Assembly (NCBI RefSeq): GCF_050433125.1 | Contig: NZ_JBNPXV010000001.1 | Coordinates: forward strand, 620,001 to 684,000 | DNA length: 64,000 bases | Direction: 5' to 3' | From: Roseimarinus sediminis | GTDB lineage: Bacteria > Bacteroidota > Bacteroidia > Bacteroidales > Prolixibacteraceae | In this document: piece by piece, positions 25,891 to 34,645 of the stretch | How the letters are laid out: every line of letters starts with the position of its first letter | Numbering within the stretch: the stretch's first letter is position 1 | Notes under the pieces: generated by a model | What the model saw: the letters and a program-made list of their open reading frames with translations, nothing else | What the model was told of the DNA's origin: nothing | Database searches by the model: none | Program-made: the position numbers and the translations under genes

Positions 25891-27996
25891 TTATTCGGGG
25901 TTTATTCCGGTATGATAAAATACAAAAGAATACAGATCGGTATACTCCTCTATTAGTTTTGATGTAGGCTTTCCGCTGCCATGCCCGGCTTTCTTATCGA
26001 TACGGATAAGTGCAGGCAGTTTTCCGGTATTGAGCTCCTGCATGCGTGCCATGTATTTAAAGGTGTGGGCGGGCACCACACGGTCGTCGTGATCGGCGGT
26101 GGTTGCCAGTATGGCCGGATAGGCTTTGCTTTCAACATTGTGGTATGGTGAATAAGCATAAAGGTAGTTAAACATTTCCGGGCTATCGTCGGAACGGCCG
26201 TAGTCGGAGGCCCAGGCATAACCGATGGTAAAACGGTGGTAACGCAACATGTCCATTACTCCTACAGCCGGTAGTGCTACTTTAAACAGATCGGGGCGCT
26301 GATTGGTGACTGCCCCCACCAGCAGTCCGCCATTTGAACCACCTCTGATGGCCAGCTTGTCGGGCTTGGTATATCCCGATGCAATAAGATATTCAGCAGC
26401 AGCAATAAAATCGTCGAAAACATTTTGCTTATTCATCAGGGTTCCGGCTTTGTGCCACGCTTCACCATATTCACCACCACCGCGCAGATTGGCAACGGCA
26501 TAAACACCACCTTGTTCGAGGTAATAAAGAACCGAAGTTGAAAACGAAGGAGTCAGGCTAATATTAAAACCTCCATAGCCATACAGTAAGGCCGGGTTGG
26601 ATCCATCGGGTACTATGCCTTTTTTATGAGCGATGAATACAGGAACCTGTGTTCCATCTTTGCTTTGGTAAAATTCCTGTTTCACCACAAAGTCATCGGG
26701 ATTGAACTGGATTTCGGGGCGAAACCATTCTGTACTTTGTTTATTGTTGAGATTGTACTTTACAATGTTCGTGGGCGTGTTATAGGAACTGTAGGAAATG
26801 AAAACTTCATCGCCTTCAAAAGTGCCTCTGATGGAACCCACACTCGAAATACCGGGCAGATCAATATCATGAAGATAGTTACCGCTTTCATCAAACACTT
26901 CAAGTTTGCTTTTGGCATCAGCCATGTAGAGTGAGAGTAATTGATTTCCATAATAGGATACCGACTCCATCGTATGTTCTTTTTCGGCAATCAGTTCAAC
27001 CCAATGCTCCTTTTCCGGCATGGAAGGATCGATTGCCACCAGCCGGTAACGGGGAGCTCCGTCGTTGGTCATCACCAGCAGCTTTCCACCGACAAATTCA
27101 ACCGGAATATAGTCATAATCGAAACCTTTGCAAAGTTGCAACGGTTCAGAATTCTTTTGTCCAAGGTGCTGCACAAATAAGCCATTGCCACTGGTCGATT
27201 CCGATTCGGTAATGATGAGTAGTTTTCTGTTTTCATCGAGTGATGCTCCGTACATGCGATCGGGATGTTGGGGATTGGAAAAAACCAGACGATCGTCGGT
27301 CTGAGCAGTACCCAGTTCGTGAAAGTAAATTTTTTGTTCCTTGTTCGATTCCGACAATTCACTGCCCTCAAGGGGTTCGTTGTAGGCACTGTAAAAGAAA
27401 CCATTTTCATAACAGGCAATTCCCGAGAATTTTACCCAGCGAACATGGTCGTTCAACTGCACCTTGTTAAGTAGGTCAATAACATAAATCTCGTTCCAAT
27501 CGGAACCTGAACGGGCAATTTGGTATACCATGTAACGTCCATCGGGTGTGACATCCATTCCTGCAAAAGCAACAGTGCCATCGCTGCTGAGGGTGTTGGG
27601 GTCGAGCAGCAATTGCTGTTCCCCATCTGCTTGCTCCATGGTGTAAAGCACATCCTGGTTTTGAAGTCCGTTATTTTTAAAAACGAACCATCGCCCTGAT
27701 TTATTAAAAGGGACTCCCGAACGGGGATAATTCCATAAAGTACTGAGACGTTGCTTTATTTTATCACGACCTGGAAGTGAGTACAAATAGGCAAAAGTAA
27801 CTTCATTCTGGGCATCGACCCAATGACCTGTTTCTTCCGACTGATCATCCTCTAACCAGCGATAGGGATCACTGACTTCGGTTTCAAAATACTGATCGCT
27901 TATTGCTTCTTTGCGGGTTTCAGGATATTCGATACGGGTATTAGAACAGCTCATTATAATAGATATCAACACGATACACGACACACACAATTTCAT
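25891..27996 (-). CDS. Prolyl oligopeptidase (S9A), lipoprotein
   Basis: A 701-residue serine peptidase that cleaves short peptides after proline. The N-terminus is a lipoprotein signal with Cys near residue 17 (IIMSC), so the enzyme is attached to a membrane outside the cytoplasm. Residues 70-400 form the propeller domain. The catalytic Ser is in GGSNGGLLVGA, the Asp in TTADHDDRVVPAH and the His in KKAGHGSGKP, in the order expected for the alpha/beta hydrolase domain. The PDPYRWLED start of the mature protein is a family hallmark (here SDPYRWLEDD). Length is normal. Confidence 0.96.
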   Translation of the reverse strand: MKLCVSCIVLISIIMSCSNTRIEYPETRKEAISDQYFETEVSDPYRWLEDDQSEETGHWVDAQNEVTFAYLYSLPGRDKIKQRLSTLWNYPRSGVPFNKSGRWFVFKNNGLQNQDVLYTMEQADGEQQLLLDPNTLSSDGTVAFAGMDVTPDGRYMVYQIARSGSDWNEIYVIDLLNKVQLNDHVRWVKFSGIACYENGFFYSAYNEPLEGSELSESNKEQKIYFHELGTAQTDDRLVFSNPQHPDRMYGASLDENRKLLIITESESTSGNGLFVQHLGQKNSEPLQLCKGFDYDYIPVEFVGGKLLVMTNDGAPRYRLVAIDPSMPEKEHWVELIAEKEHTMESVSYYGNQLLSLYMADAKSKLEVFDESGNYLHDIDLPGISSVGSIRGTFEGDEVFISYSSYNTPTNIVKYNLNNKQSTEWFRPEIQFNPDDFVVKQEFYQSKDGTQVPVFIAHKKGIVPDGSNPALLYGYGGFNISLTPSFSTSVLYYLEQGGVYAVANLRGGGEYGEAWHKAGTLMNKQNVFDDFIAAAEYLIASGYTKPDKLAIRGGSNGGLLVGAVTNQRPDLFKVALPAVGVMDMLRYHRFTIGYAWASDYGRSDDSPEMFNYLYAYSPYHNVESKAYPAILATTADHDDRVVPAHTFKYMARMQELNTGKLPALIRIDKKAGHGSGKPTSKLIEEYTDLYSFVFYHTGINPE

Positions 27997-28054
27997 ATTC
28001 GTACTTTTTTGAGTTCAAGATAAAAGTACAATTATTTAGGCTGGACCTTAGTTT

Positions 28055-28528
28055 TTAAATAATTTTTTTCGATGATCGGTATCTCAATTCGGTATAAGCG
28101 CCCCACAGATAGCCGATTAAAATGCCGACTGCTGCTCCGGCCAGAACGAAATCAACTGATAGTGCATTGTTAATTGTTGTTGAAATAATGGCGGCAGCAC
28201 CGGCCAGTAAAACGCCAATAGCGATTGCTCTGCGTGATGAATAGTAGTGTGGAGGAATATAGCCGTGCTCTTGATGAAAGTGTTTTCTGATTTGATTGAA
28301 TTCCTTTTCATAGGGCTGGCGATGAACAAGATCGTCGAGAAGAGGAATTTCTTCAATAAGCTGCTCCATCCGCACTTCATTTTTTCTGCATTCATCACAG
28401 GTCGATGAGTGATTCTCTGCATCCTCCATCATTCGTACAAGAAAACTTATTTTGTACTGATTGTATTTCGAAAAGGACCATTCTTCGGTGAGACTTTCAA
28501 TCCGTTCCAGTTTTTGTGATAAATTCAT
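28055..28528 (-). CDS. Small membrane protein with zinc anti-sigma-like motif
   Basis: A 157-residue protein of unknown function. Residues 38-46 read HSSTCDECR, the H-x3-C-x2-C pattern that binds zinc in ZAS/zf-HC2 anti-sigma domains. Two closely spaced, Gly- and Ala-rich transmembrane helices (AIGVLLAGAAAIISTTI and FVLAGAAVGILIGYLWGAY) make up the C-terminal third. In classical anti-sigma factors the zinc domain is cytoplasmic and one helix follows. No sigma gene is adjacent; the neighbours are prolyl oligopeptidase and polynucleotide phosphorylase. The motif is visible; an anti-sigma role is only a possibility. Confidence 0.7.
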   Translation of the reverse strand: MNLSQKLERIESLTEEWSFSKYNQYKISFLVRMMEDAENHSSTCDECRKNEVRMEQLIEEIPLLDDLVHRQPYEKEFNQIRKHFHQEHGYIPPHYYSSRRAIAIGVLLAGAAAIISTTINNALSVDFVLAGAAVGILIGYLWGAYTELRYRSSKKII

Positions 28529-28556
28529 TGAACAGGCAATTTAAAGGGTTTAAAAA

Positions 28557-28578
28557 AGGGTGACCGAAAAGTCACCCT
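28557..28578 (-). terminator. Terminator after pnp
   Basis: A perfect 8-bp stem (AGGGTGAC with GTCACCCT) followed on the minus strand by TTTTTT. Confidence 0.9.
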
Positions 28579-28598
28579 GTATAATTTGGTAGTCATTT

Positions 28599-30890
28599 TT
28601 AATAGCGACGATCACGGCGATCACGGTCTCCACCACGATCACGGTCTCCCCGGTCACGACGATCACCACCACGGCCGCCACGGTCATCGCGTCGGCGGTC
28701 ATCACGTCGGCGGTCTCCGCCTTCGCCACGAGGTTTGCGCTCTGGCTCAACATAACCTTCCGGTTTAGGTAAAAGTACCTTGCGTGAAAGCTTCAGTTTA
28801 CCGGTTTTTTCATCCAGTCCGATGAGTTTCACTTCCACTTCTTCACCTTCTTTCAGCACTTCGTCGACAGTTTCGTGACGGGTATAATCGATTTCTGAAA
28901 TGTGAAGCAGGCCATCTTTGCCGGGCATGATTTCGATAAAGGCACCAAACGATACAATCGATTTTACTTTGCCTTTATAAATTTCACCAATTTCGGGTAC
29001 TGCAATAATACCCTTAATTTGGGCTACAGCAGCCACAATGGCTTCTTTGTTGACACCTGAAATCTGGATTTCGCCCATGTTGTCGATTTCTTCAATAACA
29101 ATGACAGTACCGGTTTCTTCCTGAATTTTCTGGATGATTTTTCCGCCGGGTCCAATCACTGCACCGATCATGTCTTTCGGTATCAGCATGGTTTCGAGAC
29201 GTGGTACGTTGTCTTTGTATTCTTCACGTGGTGTATCAATCACCTCTTCAATTTTTTCAAGGATGTGCAAACGTCCTACACGGGCCTGCTCAAGTGCCTG
29301 CTCCAATACCTCGTACGACAAACCATCTACCTTAATATCCATTTGGGTAGCAGTGATTCCTTCGCTGGTGCCGGTTACTTTAAAGTCCATATCGCCCAGG
29401 TGATCTTCGTCGCCCAGAATGTCGGATAGAACTGCAAATTTATCTGAATCCCTGTCGGTGATTAAGCCCATGGCAATGCCTGAAACCGGTTTTCTCATTT
29501 TCACACCGGCATCGAGCATACACATGGTGCCTGCACAAACTGTGGCCATCGATGATGATCCGTTCGATTCGAGAATGTCGGATACGATGCGTATAACATA
29601 CGGAAAGTCTTCAGGAATCATCCTTTTCAGTGCGCGGTAAGCGAGGTTACCATGGCCAATTTCGCGACGACCTAAGCCGCGCGGAGTTTTGGCTTCACCC
29701 ACACAGAAGGGAGGGAAATTGTAATGCAAGAGGAATTTTTCTTCTCCCTGAATGGTTACATTGTCTATCCGTTTGGTATCCATTTTGGTTCCCAGCGTGA
29801 TTGATGACAAACTCTGGGTTTCACCACGGGTAAAGATGGCCGATCCATGAGCTCCGGGCAAGTAATCAACCTCACCCCAGATAGGACGAATTTCAGTGGT
29901 TGTGCGTCCGTCGAGCCGCTTGTTTTCATCGAGAATCATGCGACGCATGGCTTCTCCTTCAACATCGTGGAAATAACGCTTAATCAGTTTAACATTCTGA
30001 TCAAGATCCATTTCTTCGTTTTCGGCGTTTTCTTCGGTATATTTTTCAAGGTAGGTGTCGCGAATTTCGGCAAAACCTTCCATGCGTTTTTGCTTATCGG
30101 CAATTTGCTGTTTTGCAAAATCGTAGCAATCCTGGTATAAATCGGCTTTTACTTTGGCTTTCAGGGCTTCATCGTTTACTTCGTGACAATATTCACGTTT
30201 AATGATGTTGAGTTCCTGTGCCATTTCTTCCTGTACCTTGCATTGCTGTTTGATGGCATCGTGAGCGAACTTGATGGCCTCGAGCATTTCTGCTTCTGAA
30301 ACCTCGTCCATTTCACCTTCAACCATCATGATGTTGTCGTAGGTAGCAGCCACCATAATATCGATATCAGCCTCTTCGAGCTGTGTTCTCGACGGGTTAA
30401 TCATCATCTCGCCATTAATGCGCGCCACACGAGCTTCAGAAATAGGACTTTCGAAAGGTACGTCGGACACAGCGATGGCAGCAGAAGCTGCAAGACCGGC
30501 CAGAGAATCGGGCATTACATCTTTATCGGCCGAAATGAGTGAAATCATTACGGCGGTTTCGGCATGATAATCAGCGGGGAACAAGGGGCGGAGGGCCCGG
30601 TCAATTAAACGGGCGACCAGAATCTCGTCATCCGAAGGTCTTGCCTCACGTTTCAGGAATCCGCCGGGGAAACGGCCTGCTGAAGAAAACTTCTCACGAT
30701 AGTCGACCGAAAGAGGCATAAAATCGACGTCTTCCTTTGCGTCTTTGGCCGATACTACGGTGGCCAGCAACATGGTATCGCCTGATTTTACAACTACTGC
30801 ACCATCGGCCTGCTTTGCTAATTTGCCTGTTTCGATAGTGATTGTTCGTCCATCGCCCAGGTCAATAACTTTTTCAATTACATTAATCAT
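28599..30890 (-). CDS. pnp: Polyribonucleotide nucleotidyltransferase (PNPase)
   Basis: A 763-residue 3'-5' phosphorolytic exoribonuclease of RNA turnover. Two RNase PH domains lie at about 10-230 and 320-550, with an all-helical linker between them. The second domain carries catalytic-region motifs (FPPFCVGEAKTPRGLGRREI, FKVTGTSEGITATQMDIKV). A KH domain (IPKDMIGAVIGPGGKIIQKI) and an S1 domain (YKGKVKSIVSFGAFIEIMPG) follow. The last 40 residues are a low-complexity tail of Arg, Asp and Gly, which is absent from E. coli PNPase and may add RNA binding. It lies downstream of rpsO on the same strand, as in most bacteria. Confidence 0.98.
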   Translation of the reverse strand: MINVIEKVIDLGDGRTITIETGKLAKQADGAVVVKSGDTMLLATVVSAKDAKEDVDFMPLSVDYREKFSSAGRFPGGFLKREARPSDDEILVARLIDRALRPLFPADYHAETAVMISLISADKDVMPDSLAGLAASAAIAVSDVPFESPISEARVARINGEMMINPSRTQLEEADIDIMVAATYDNIMMVEGEMDEVSEAEMLEAIKFAHDAIKQQCKVQEEMAQELNIIKREYCHEVNDEALKAKVKADLYQDCYDFAKQQIADKQKRMEGFAEIRDTYLEKYTEENAENEEMDLDQNVKLIKRYFHDVEGEAMRRMILDENKRLDGRTTTEIRPIWGEVDYLPGAHGSAIFTRGETQSLSSITLGTKMDTKRIDNVTIQGEEKFLLHYNFPPFCVGEAKTPRGLGRREIGHGNLAYRALKRMIPEDFPYVIRIVSDILESNGSSSMATVCAGTMCMLDAGVKMRKPVSGIAMGLITDRDSDKFAVLSDILGDEDHLGDMDFKVTGTSEGITATQMDIKVDGLSYEVLEQALEQARVGRLHILEKIEEVIDTPREEYKDNVPRLETMLIPKDMIGAVIGPGGKIIQKIQEETGTVIVIEEIDNMGEIQISGVNKEAIVAAVAQIKGIIAVPEIGEIYKGKVKSIVSFGAFIEIMPGKDGLLHISEIDYTRHETVDEVLKEGEEVEVKLIGLDEKTGKLKLSRKVLLPKPEGYVEPERKPRGEGGDRRRDDRRRDDRGGRGGDRRDRGDRDRGGDRDRRDRRY

Positions 30891-30949
30891 AATGTTTCTT
30901 TCAATTTAATTCTGATATAAAAAATAGGGCGGGGCTTTATTAAAAAGGA

Positions 30950-30981
30950 GAAAAGGCAAATGCGCAAAGCATTGCCTTTTC
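30950..30981 (-). terminator. Hairpin between rpsO and pnp
   Basis: A 10-bp stem (GAAAAGGCAA with TTGCCTTTTC) extended by TGC/GCA. The T-run on the minus strand is interrupted, so it may be an attenuator or processing site that lets some transcripts reach pnp. Confidence 0.7.
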
Positions 30982-30989
30982 GTTAAAAA

Positions 30990-31259
30990 TTATCTACGTA
31001 AGTTCAGTTCCTTGATGATGGCACGATAACGCTCAATGTCACGATCTTTAAGATAGTCGAGCAAACGACGGCGCTTTCCTACCAGGCTGATCAATGCACG
31101 CTGGGTACCATAATCTTTACGGTTCTTTTTCAGGTGCTCGGTGAGGTGAGCAATACGGAATGAGAAAAGGGCAATTTGTCCTTCGGCTGATCCGGTGTCT
31201 GCCTCACTTTTACCATGTTTTGCAAAAAACTCTTTTTTCTTTTCAGAAGATAAATACAT
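30990..31259 (-). CDS. rpsO: 30S ribosomal protein S15
   Basis: An 89-residue ribosomal protein that binds 16S rRNA early in small-subunit assembly. The full family pattern is present: KKEFFAKHGKSEADTGSAEG, IALFSFRIAHLTEHLKKN, the basic RKDYGTQRALISLVGKRRRL and LLDYLKDRDIERYRAIIKEL. A -7 box and a leader of about 100 bases lie upstream. Such leaders are autoregulated by S15 in several phyla, but no known S15 structure was recognised here. Confidence 0.99.
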   Translation of the reverse strand: MYLSSEKKKEFFAKHGKSEADTGSAEGQIALFSFRIAHLTEHLKKNRKDYGTQRALISLVGKRRRLLDYLKDRDIERYRAIIKELNLRR

Positions 31260-31366
31260 AATCTTTTAAATTTTAATAAGTTAAACCATTCGATTGCAAC
31301 GCAGCAGCATTCGTATTCGATGACAACTGCGGAGCATTAAAAGTTTGACTTTACGCCAAATTTTCG

Positions 31367-31374
31367 CAAAAGTA
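31367..31374 (-). promoter_or_regulatory. -7 box of the rpsO promoter
   Basis: The minus strand reads TACTTTTG, matching TAnnTTTG, about 108 bases upstream of the rpsO start codon. Confidence 0.6.
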
Positions 31375-31432
31375 ATCAAAAATATCATTCAAAGTATATA
31401 AAAGAACTGATTTTTAACAAATTCAAGCCAAC

Positions 31433-31849
31433 TTAGGCCCCGCTAATCAATGTTTTAAGTTGTGAAATCCTTTGTTGTGTTTCAAAAGAGAAATTTTCTG
31501 AATATTGTTCGATCTGCTGATGAAGTGATAATGATAAGGGTGCTAAGGCTGCAGCAGAATTATGTTCACCACTTTCAAGCAGGAGTAGTACTTTTTGGAA
31601 TACGAGTTCATTAAGTCCCGACAGATAATCGTCGGTGCTGGTATCGCGATGGATCAGGTTTTCGAGCGCAGGGGCATCCAGTTGGTCCACCTCGCTTAAA
31701 GTCATTCCGGTCCAGCCTGCAAGTTGCTGGTTCAGTTCGTCGAGTGCCTTTCGATATTGGCCTTTTTCACGCAAACCTACCAGGCGTGCAAGAAAGACAC
31801 CCATTTGCCTGATCTGTCGAAGCAGGTAATCTTCAGAACTCATTACCAT
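31433..31849 (-). CDS. Hypothetical helical protein
   Basis: A 138-residue protein predicted to be all-helical, without signal peptide or membrane segment. The start (SSEDYLLRQIRQMGVFLARL) is reminiscent of DUF6483-type proteins, whose N-termini read similarly; this is a recollection of pattern and not a confirmed match. The first 17 bases overlap the end of the potassium channel gene, so the gene is translationally coupled to it and is the last of a three-gene unit with DUF2851. The function is unknown. Confidence 0.75.
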   Translation of the reverse strand: MVMSSEDYLLRQIRQMGVFLARLVGLREKGQYRKALDELNQQLAGWTGMTLSEVDQLDAPALENLIHRDTSTDDYLSGLNELVFQKVLLLLESGEHNSAAALAPLSLSLHQQIEQYSENFSFETQQRISQLKTLISGA

Positions 31850-32864
31850 CCTCCATTACTTTGCGAAACATTCTTAGCTGTTCGGGCGATCCCAGCACAA
31901 AAAACTGGTCTTCTGTTTGGATTACATAATCGGATCCGGGATTGAAGATGTAGTTTCCATCGCGGTTTTTGATTCCGACAATGTTGGTTCCGGATATTTC
32001 CCGCTGTTTAAAATGGGAAAGCGGCTTTCCTCTGAAATTATCTGAAAGCTCGTGGCACGATACTTCTTCAAAACTAACCTCAACCGAATCCTGCAACAGT
32101 ATGTATTCCATGAATTCAAGCACATCGGGCTGGGTAACCAGTTTTGCCATGTGTTGACCTCCAATGAGTTCAGGCATGATTACATTGTTGGCACCTGCCC
32201 GTTTTAGTTTTATAACTGCCTGGTTGTTTGTAGCCCTACTGATTATTTTCATCCTGGCATTGAGACTTCGGGCTGTGAGTACAATAAAAACATTTTCAGC
32301 ATCGTTGGGAGTAGTTGAAATCAAAGCCTTTGCCCGCTCAACTCCTGCTTTCAACAATACTTCCTCGTCGGTTGCATCGCCGTTAAGAAACATGATGTCG
32401 GGGTTTTCGCGAGCAATACGGGCAATTACACTTTCGCGGTTATCGATCACAACAAATGGAGTGTTGTGGCTGGCAAATTCTTTACCAACCTGTTCTCCGT
32501 TGCGACCATAACCACAAATGATTACATGATTATACAGCCTGTTGATCCGCTTTTCCACTTTTATATTTCTGTAATATTTAAGAAAATCACCATCGAAAAT
32601 AAATCGCGCCAAATAACCAATATAAGCAATACTACTCAAACTAAACAAAATCAAAACAGAGGTAAACATTTTCCCGGCATCGGAAAGGGGATGCACTTCA
32701 CGAAAACCCACTGTTGAGATGGTTATCACCGTCATGTAAAACGCATCGAGCCATTTCAATCCTTCGATCAGCTTATATCCCGCTGATCCTCCTAGCAGCA
32801 AAACTGACAAAAGAAGGATTCCGCTCCGGATAGTCCGTGACGATTGTTGCTGGAATGTATTCAC
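31833..32864 (-). CDS. Two-helix potassium channel with TrkA-N (RCK) domains
   Basis: A 343-residue channel protein. Helix one lies at residues 13-30, the pore loop at about 36-56 (LDAFYMTVITISTVGFREVH) and helix two at about 62-85. An RCK domain follows with the Rossmann motif VIICGYGRNGEQVGKEF and the Asp-based VVIDNRE, and TrkA-C occupies residues 255-343. The architecture matches MthK-type ligand-gated K+ channels. The filter reads TVGFR where most channels have TVGYG. The gene overlaps both neighbours by a few bases. Confidence 0.92.
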   Translation of the reverse strand: MNTFQQQSSRTIRSGILLLSVLLLGGSAGYKLIEGLKWLDAFYMTVITISTVGFREVHPLSDAGKMFTSVLILFSLSSIAYIGYLARFIFDGDFLKYYRNIKVEKRINRLYNHVIICGYGRNGEQVGKEFASHNTPFVVIDNRESVIARIARENPDIMFLNGDATDEEVLLKAGVERAKALISTTPNDAENVFIVLTARSLNARMKIISRATNNQAVIKLKRAGANNVIMPELIGGQHMAKLVTQPDVLEFMEYILLQDSVEVSFEEVSCHELSDNFRGKPLSHFKQREISGTNIVGIKNRDGNYIFNPGSDYVIQTEDQFFVLGSPEQLRMFRKVMEDGNEF

Positions 32865-34129
32865 GTATTGATCAACTTATTCCCTATTTGACATTTCAAA
32901 CACTTTTTATGATCACAATATACATTTTTTAGCTGAATAAGCGCTTGCGAATCGTAGGCATTCCCGGCTTTAATTCCTCGTTCATCCCAAAGGGAGATGA
33001 TACTGTTTTGCTCGGGAGGTGTCATCTCGAGCAACTCAAATGCTTTGTATTTTAAAGAAGGTTTGTTGTTTCTGGTACCATACAAATAGAAGAAGGGTAC
33101 AAGGGTATTGATTACAATGTTGTGGCGCGACAGTGCACCCAGCCATTTGACCTTTGACCTGGTTTCCTGGTTAAACCGATAATGAGTATCCCAATATGCC
33201 GATGCTTTTACATCGAAAAAGGAAAGTAGGCCGTGCAAATCGCTGGTCTCAATCAATCTTGAAAAAAGGGCTTCGCTGTGATTCATCACTGCTGCAAACT
33301 GAGCAATTCTGATGGTTGGAAAGTTAGCAGGCCGTAAGCGCATGAACTTCCAATGATGCGCTTCCATCCCTTTTAGTTGGTGCTTTCGGGCCAGATAGCT
33401 GTATTCATCGCGTAATTGTAAGTAATAGTCGTCACCAAGCAGGACCTCATTCAGCAAGCCTGACTGACCAAACATCAGCGCTTCGGCCGAAAAAAGTTTT
33501 GCAGCGTAGTGCGAAAGCACTGCGAGTGGCAACGAACGGGCCAGCATTTCAAACGGAAGCGCATTGACCTTGAAACCAAAATTAACAGCCAGATATTGAT
33601 AGAATGTTTCGTTCCAGTCATTCTTGTTGGATGCCAGCAATTCATGGATGGTTTCGGTTTTCTTCTGAAGCCGCTCTACCAGGCAATGCTCAATGGCCGA
33701 TTGTATATAAACTTTATCAACTGTGGGCAAATAGGCAGAACAAGCGGGCTGTAAATCTTCATTTACCAGTCGCTCATAATTTTGTTGCAGCTTTGGGTTA
33801 ATCCGGATCTGAAGCGCCGGCAATGGGCTGCCTCCCGGTAAAGAAACTTCCTTGTCGTAATCGGTAAGCACATGCAGTATAACGCTGTTATAGGCATCAT
33901 CGCTGTCATGATGATGTCGGTACCAGTCGGACGAGCGGATATGAACCTCCACATTGCCGACCCACAAAGTATCTCCAATCTTAATGCTTGCATTAAAAAA
34001 ATCGGGGCCGGCATTAAAATTCCACGATCCGGGATGCTGTATTTCTACAGGATCGCCTTGAACTGTTTTTAACGACGAAAGGTCGAAGAGCTGGTTCTTC
34101 CAGGCAAATTGCACCAATTCTTCATTCAT
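32861..34129 (-). CDS. DUF2851 family protein
   Basis: A 422-residue soluble protein. It matches the Bacteroidota-typical DUF2851 family through the start (EELVQFAWKNQLFD), the segment HPGSWNFNAGPDFFNASI and the charged GNVEVHIRSSDWYRHHHDSD with its run of histidines. A Cys-rich C-terminus (YCDHKKCLKCQIGNKL) could bind a metal. The family has no established function. It is the first gene of the unit that continues into the potassium channel (4-base overlap). Confidence 0.88.
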   Translation of the reverse strand: MNEELVQFAWKNQLFDLSSLKTVQGDPVEIQHPGSWNFNAGPDFFNASIKIGDTLWVGNVEVHIRSSDWYRHHHDSDDAYNSVILHVLTDYDKEVSLPGGSPLPALQIRINPKLQQNYERLVNEDLQPACSAYLPTVDKVYIQSAIEHCLVERLQKKTETIHELLASNKNDWNETFYQYLAVNFGFKVNALPFEMLARSLPLAVLSHYAAKLFSAEALMFGQSGLLNEVLLGDDYYLQLRDEYSYLARKHQLKGMEAHHWKFMRLRPANFPTIRIAQFAAVMNHSEALFSRLIETSDLHGLLSFFDVKASAYWDTHYRFNQETRSKVKWLGALSRHNIVINTLVPFFYLYGTRNNKPSLKYKAFELLEMTPPEQNSIISLWDERGIKAGNAYDSQALIQLKNVYCDHKKCLKCQIGNKLINT

Positions 34130-34645
34130 AATTTTCTGTTTGGGTTACGAACTCAATTTACAATTTTTTGATGGCTTAAACTATCAAACATCCAACTCAG
34201 ATCTTAAAGCTCACTTTTTTGCTTAAATAGTTCATTCAAATGTTCATTTTTCAGAAAAATTGGTGGATTAAAAAATACTATTCACCATAAGATTCAGACT
34301 GTTCATAAAACAGAAAAATACTTCATCGGAATGAAATCACAATGAAGCCTAATCCTTCAACAGTCAGTAAAACAGAACAATACAGAGCTGGCAGCCTGTT
34401 CGGTTTGAACAAAAGATATTTTTATTCAAATCAAATAAGAATAAGCCGCTAATGCATTTGCTGTTTAAATCAGATAAATTTGTCTGAATTAAAATTGGGA
34501 TACGAACTATTACACATGCTTTCAAAATTTTATCATACCATGATGCCTTTTAAGGGTACCGGTCAGATTGATTGGTGTATTAAAATATTACTTACTTCCA
34601 ATTTACTTACTTCTCTTTACTTCTATCAATTAAAAACTCTATTGT
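34130..34645. other. Long AT-rich intergenic region upstream of the giant secreted protein
   Basis: 516 bp without a supportable gene. A -7 box TAAATTTG lies at 34475-34482, about 160 bases upstream of the next start codon. A loose direct repeat of ACTTACTTC occurs within 34586-34620. No terminator or RNA structure was recognised. Confidence 0.6.
34475..34482 (+). promoter_or_regulatory. Candidate -7 box for the giant secreted protein gene
   Basis: TAAATTTG matches TAnnTTTG. A TTTG at 34457-34460 is closer than the usual -33 distance, so only the -7 element is convincing. Confidence 0.45.

Noticed and set aside
31260..31366. Riboswitch or known ribosomal-protein leader upstream of rpsO
   Set aside because: The leader is about 100 bases, but I could not see a conserved fold that I can name.
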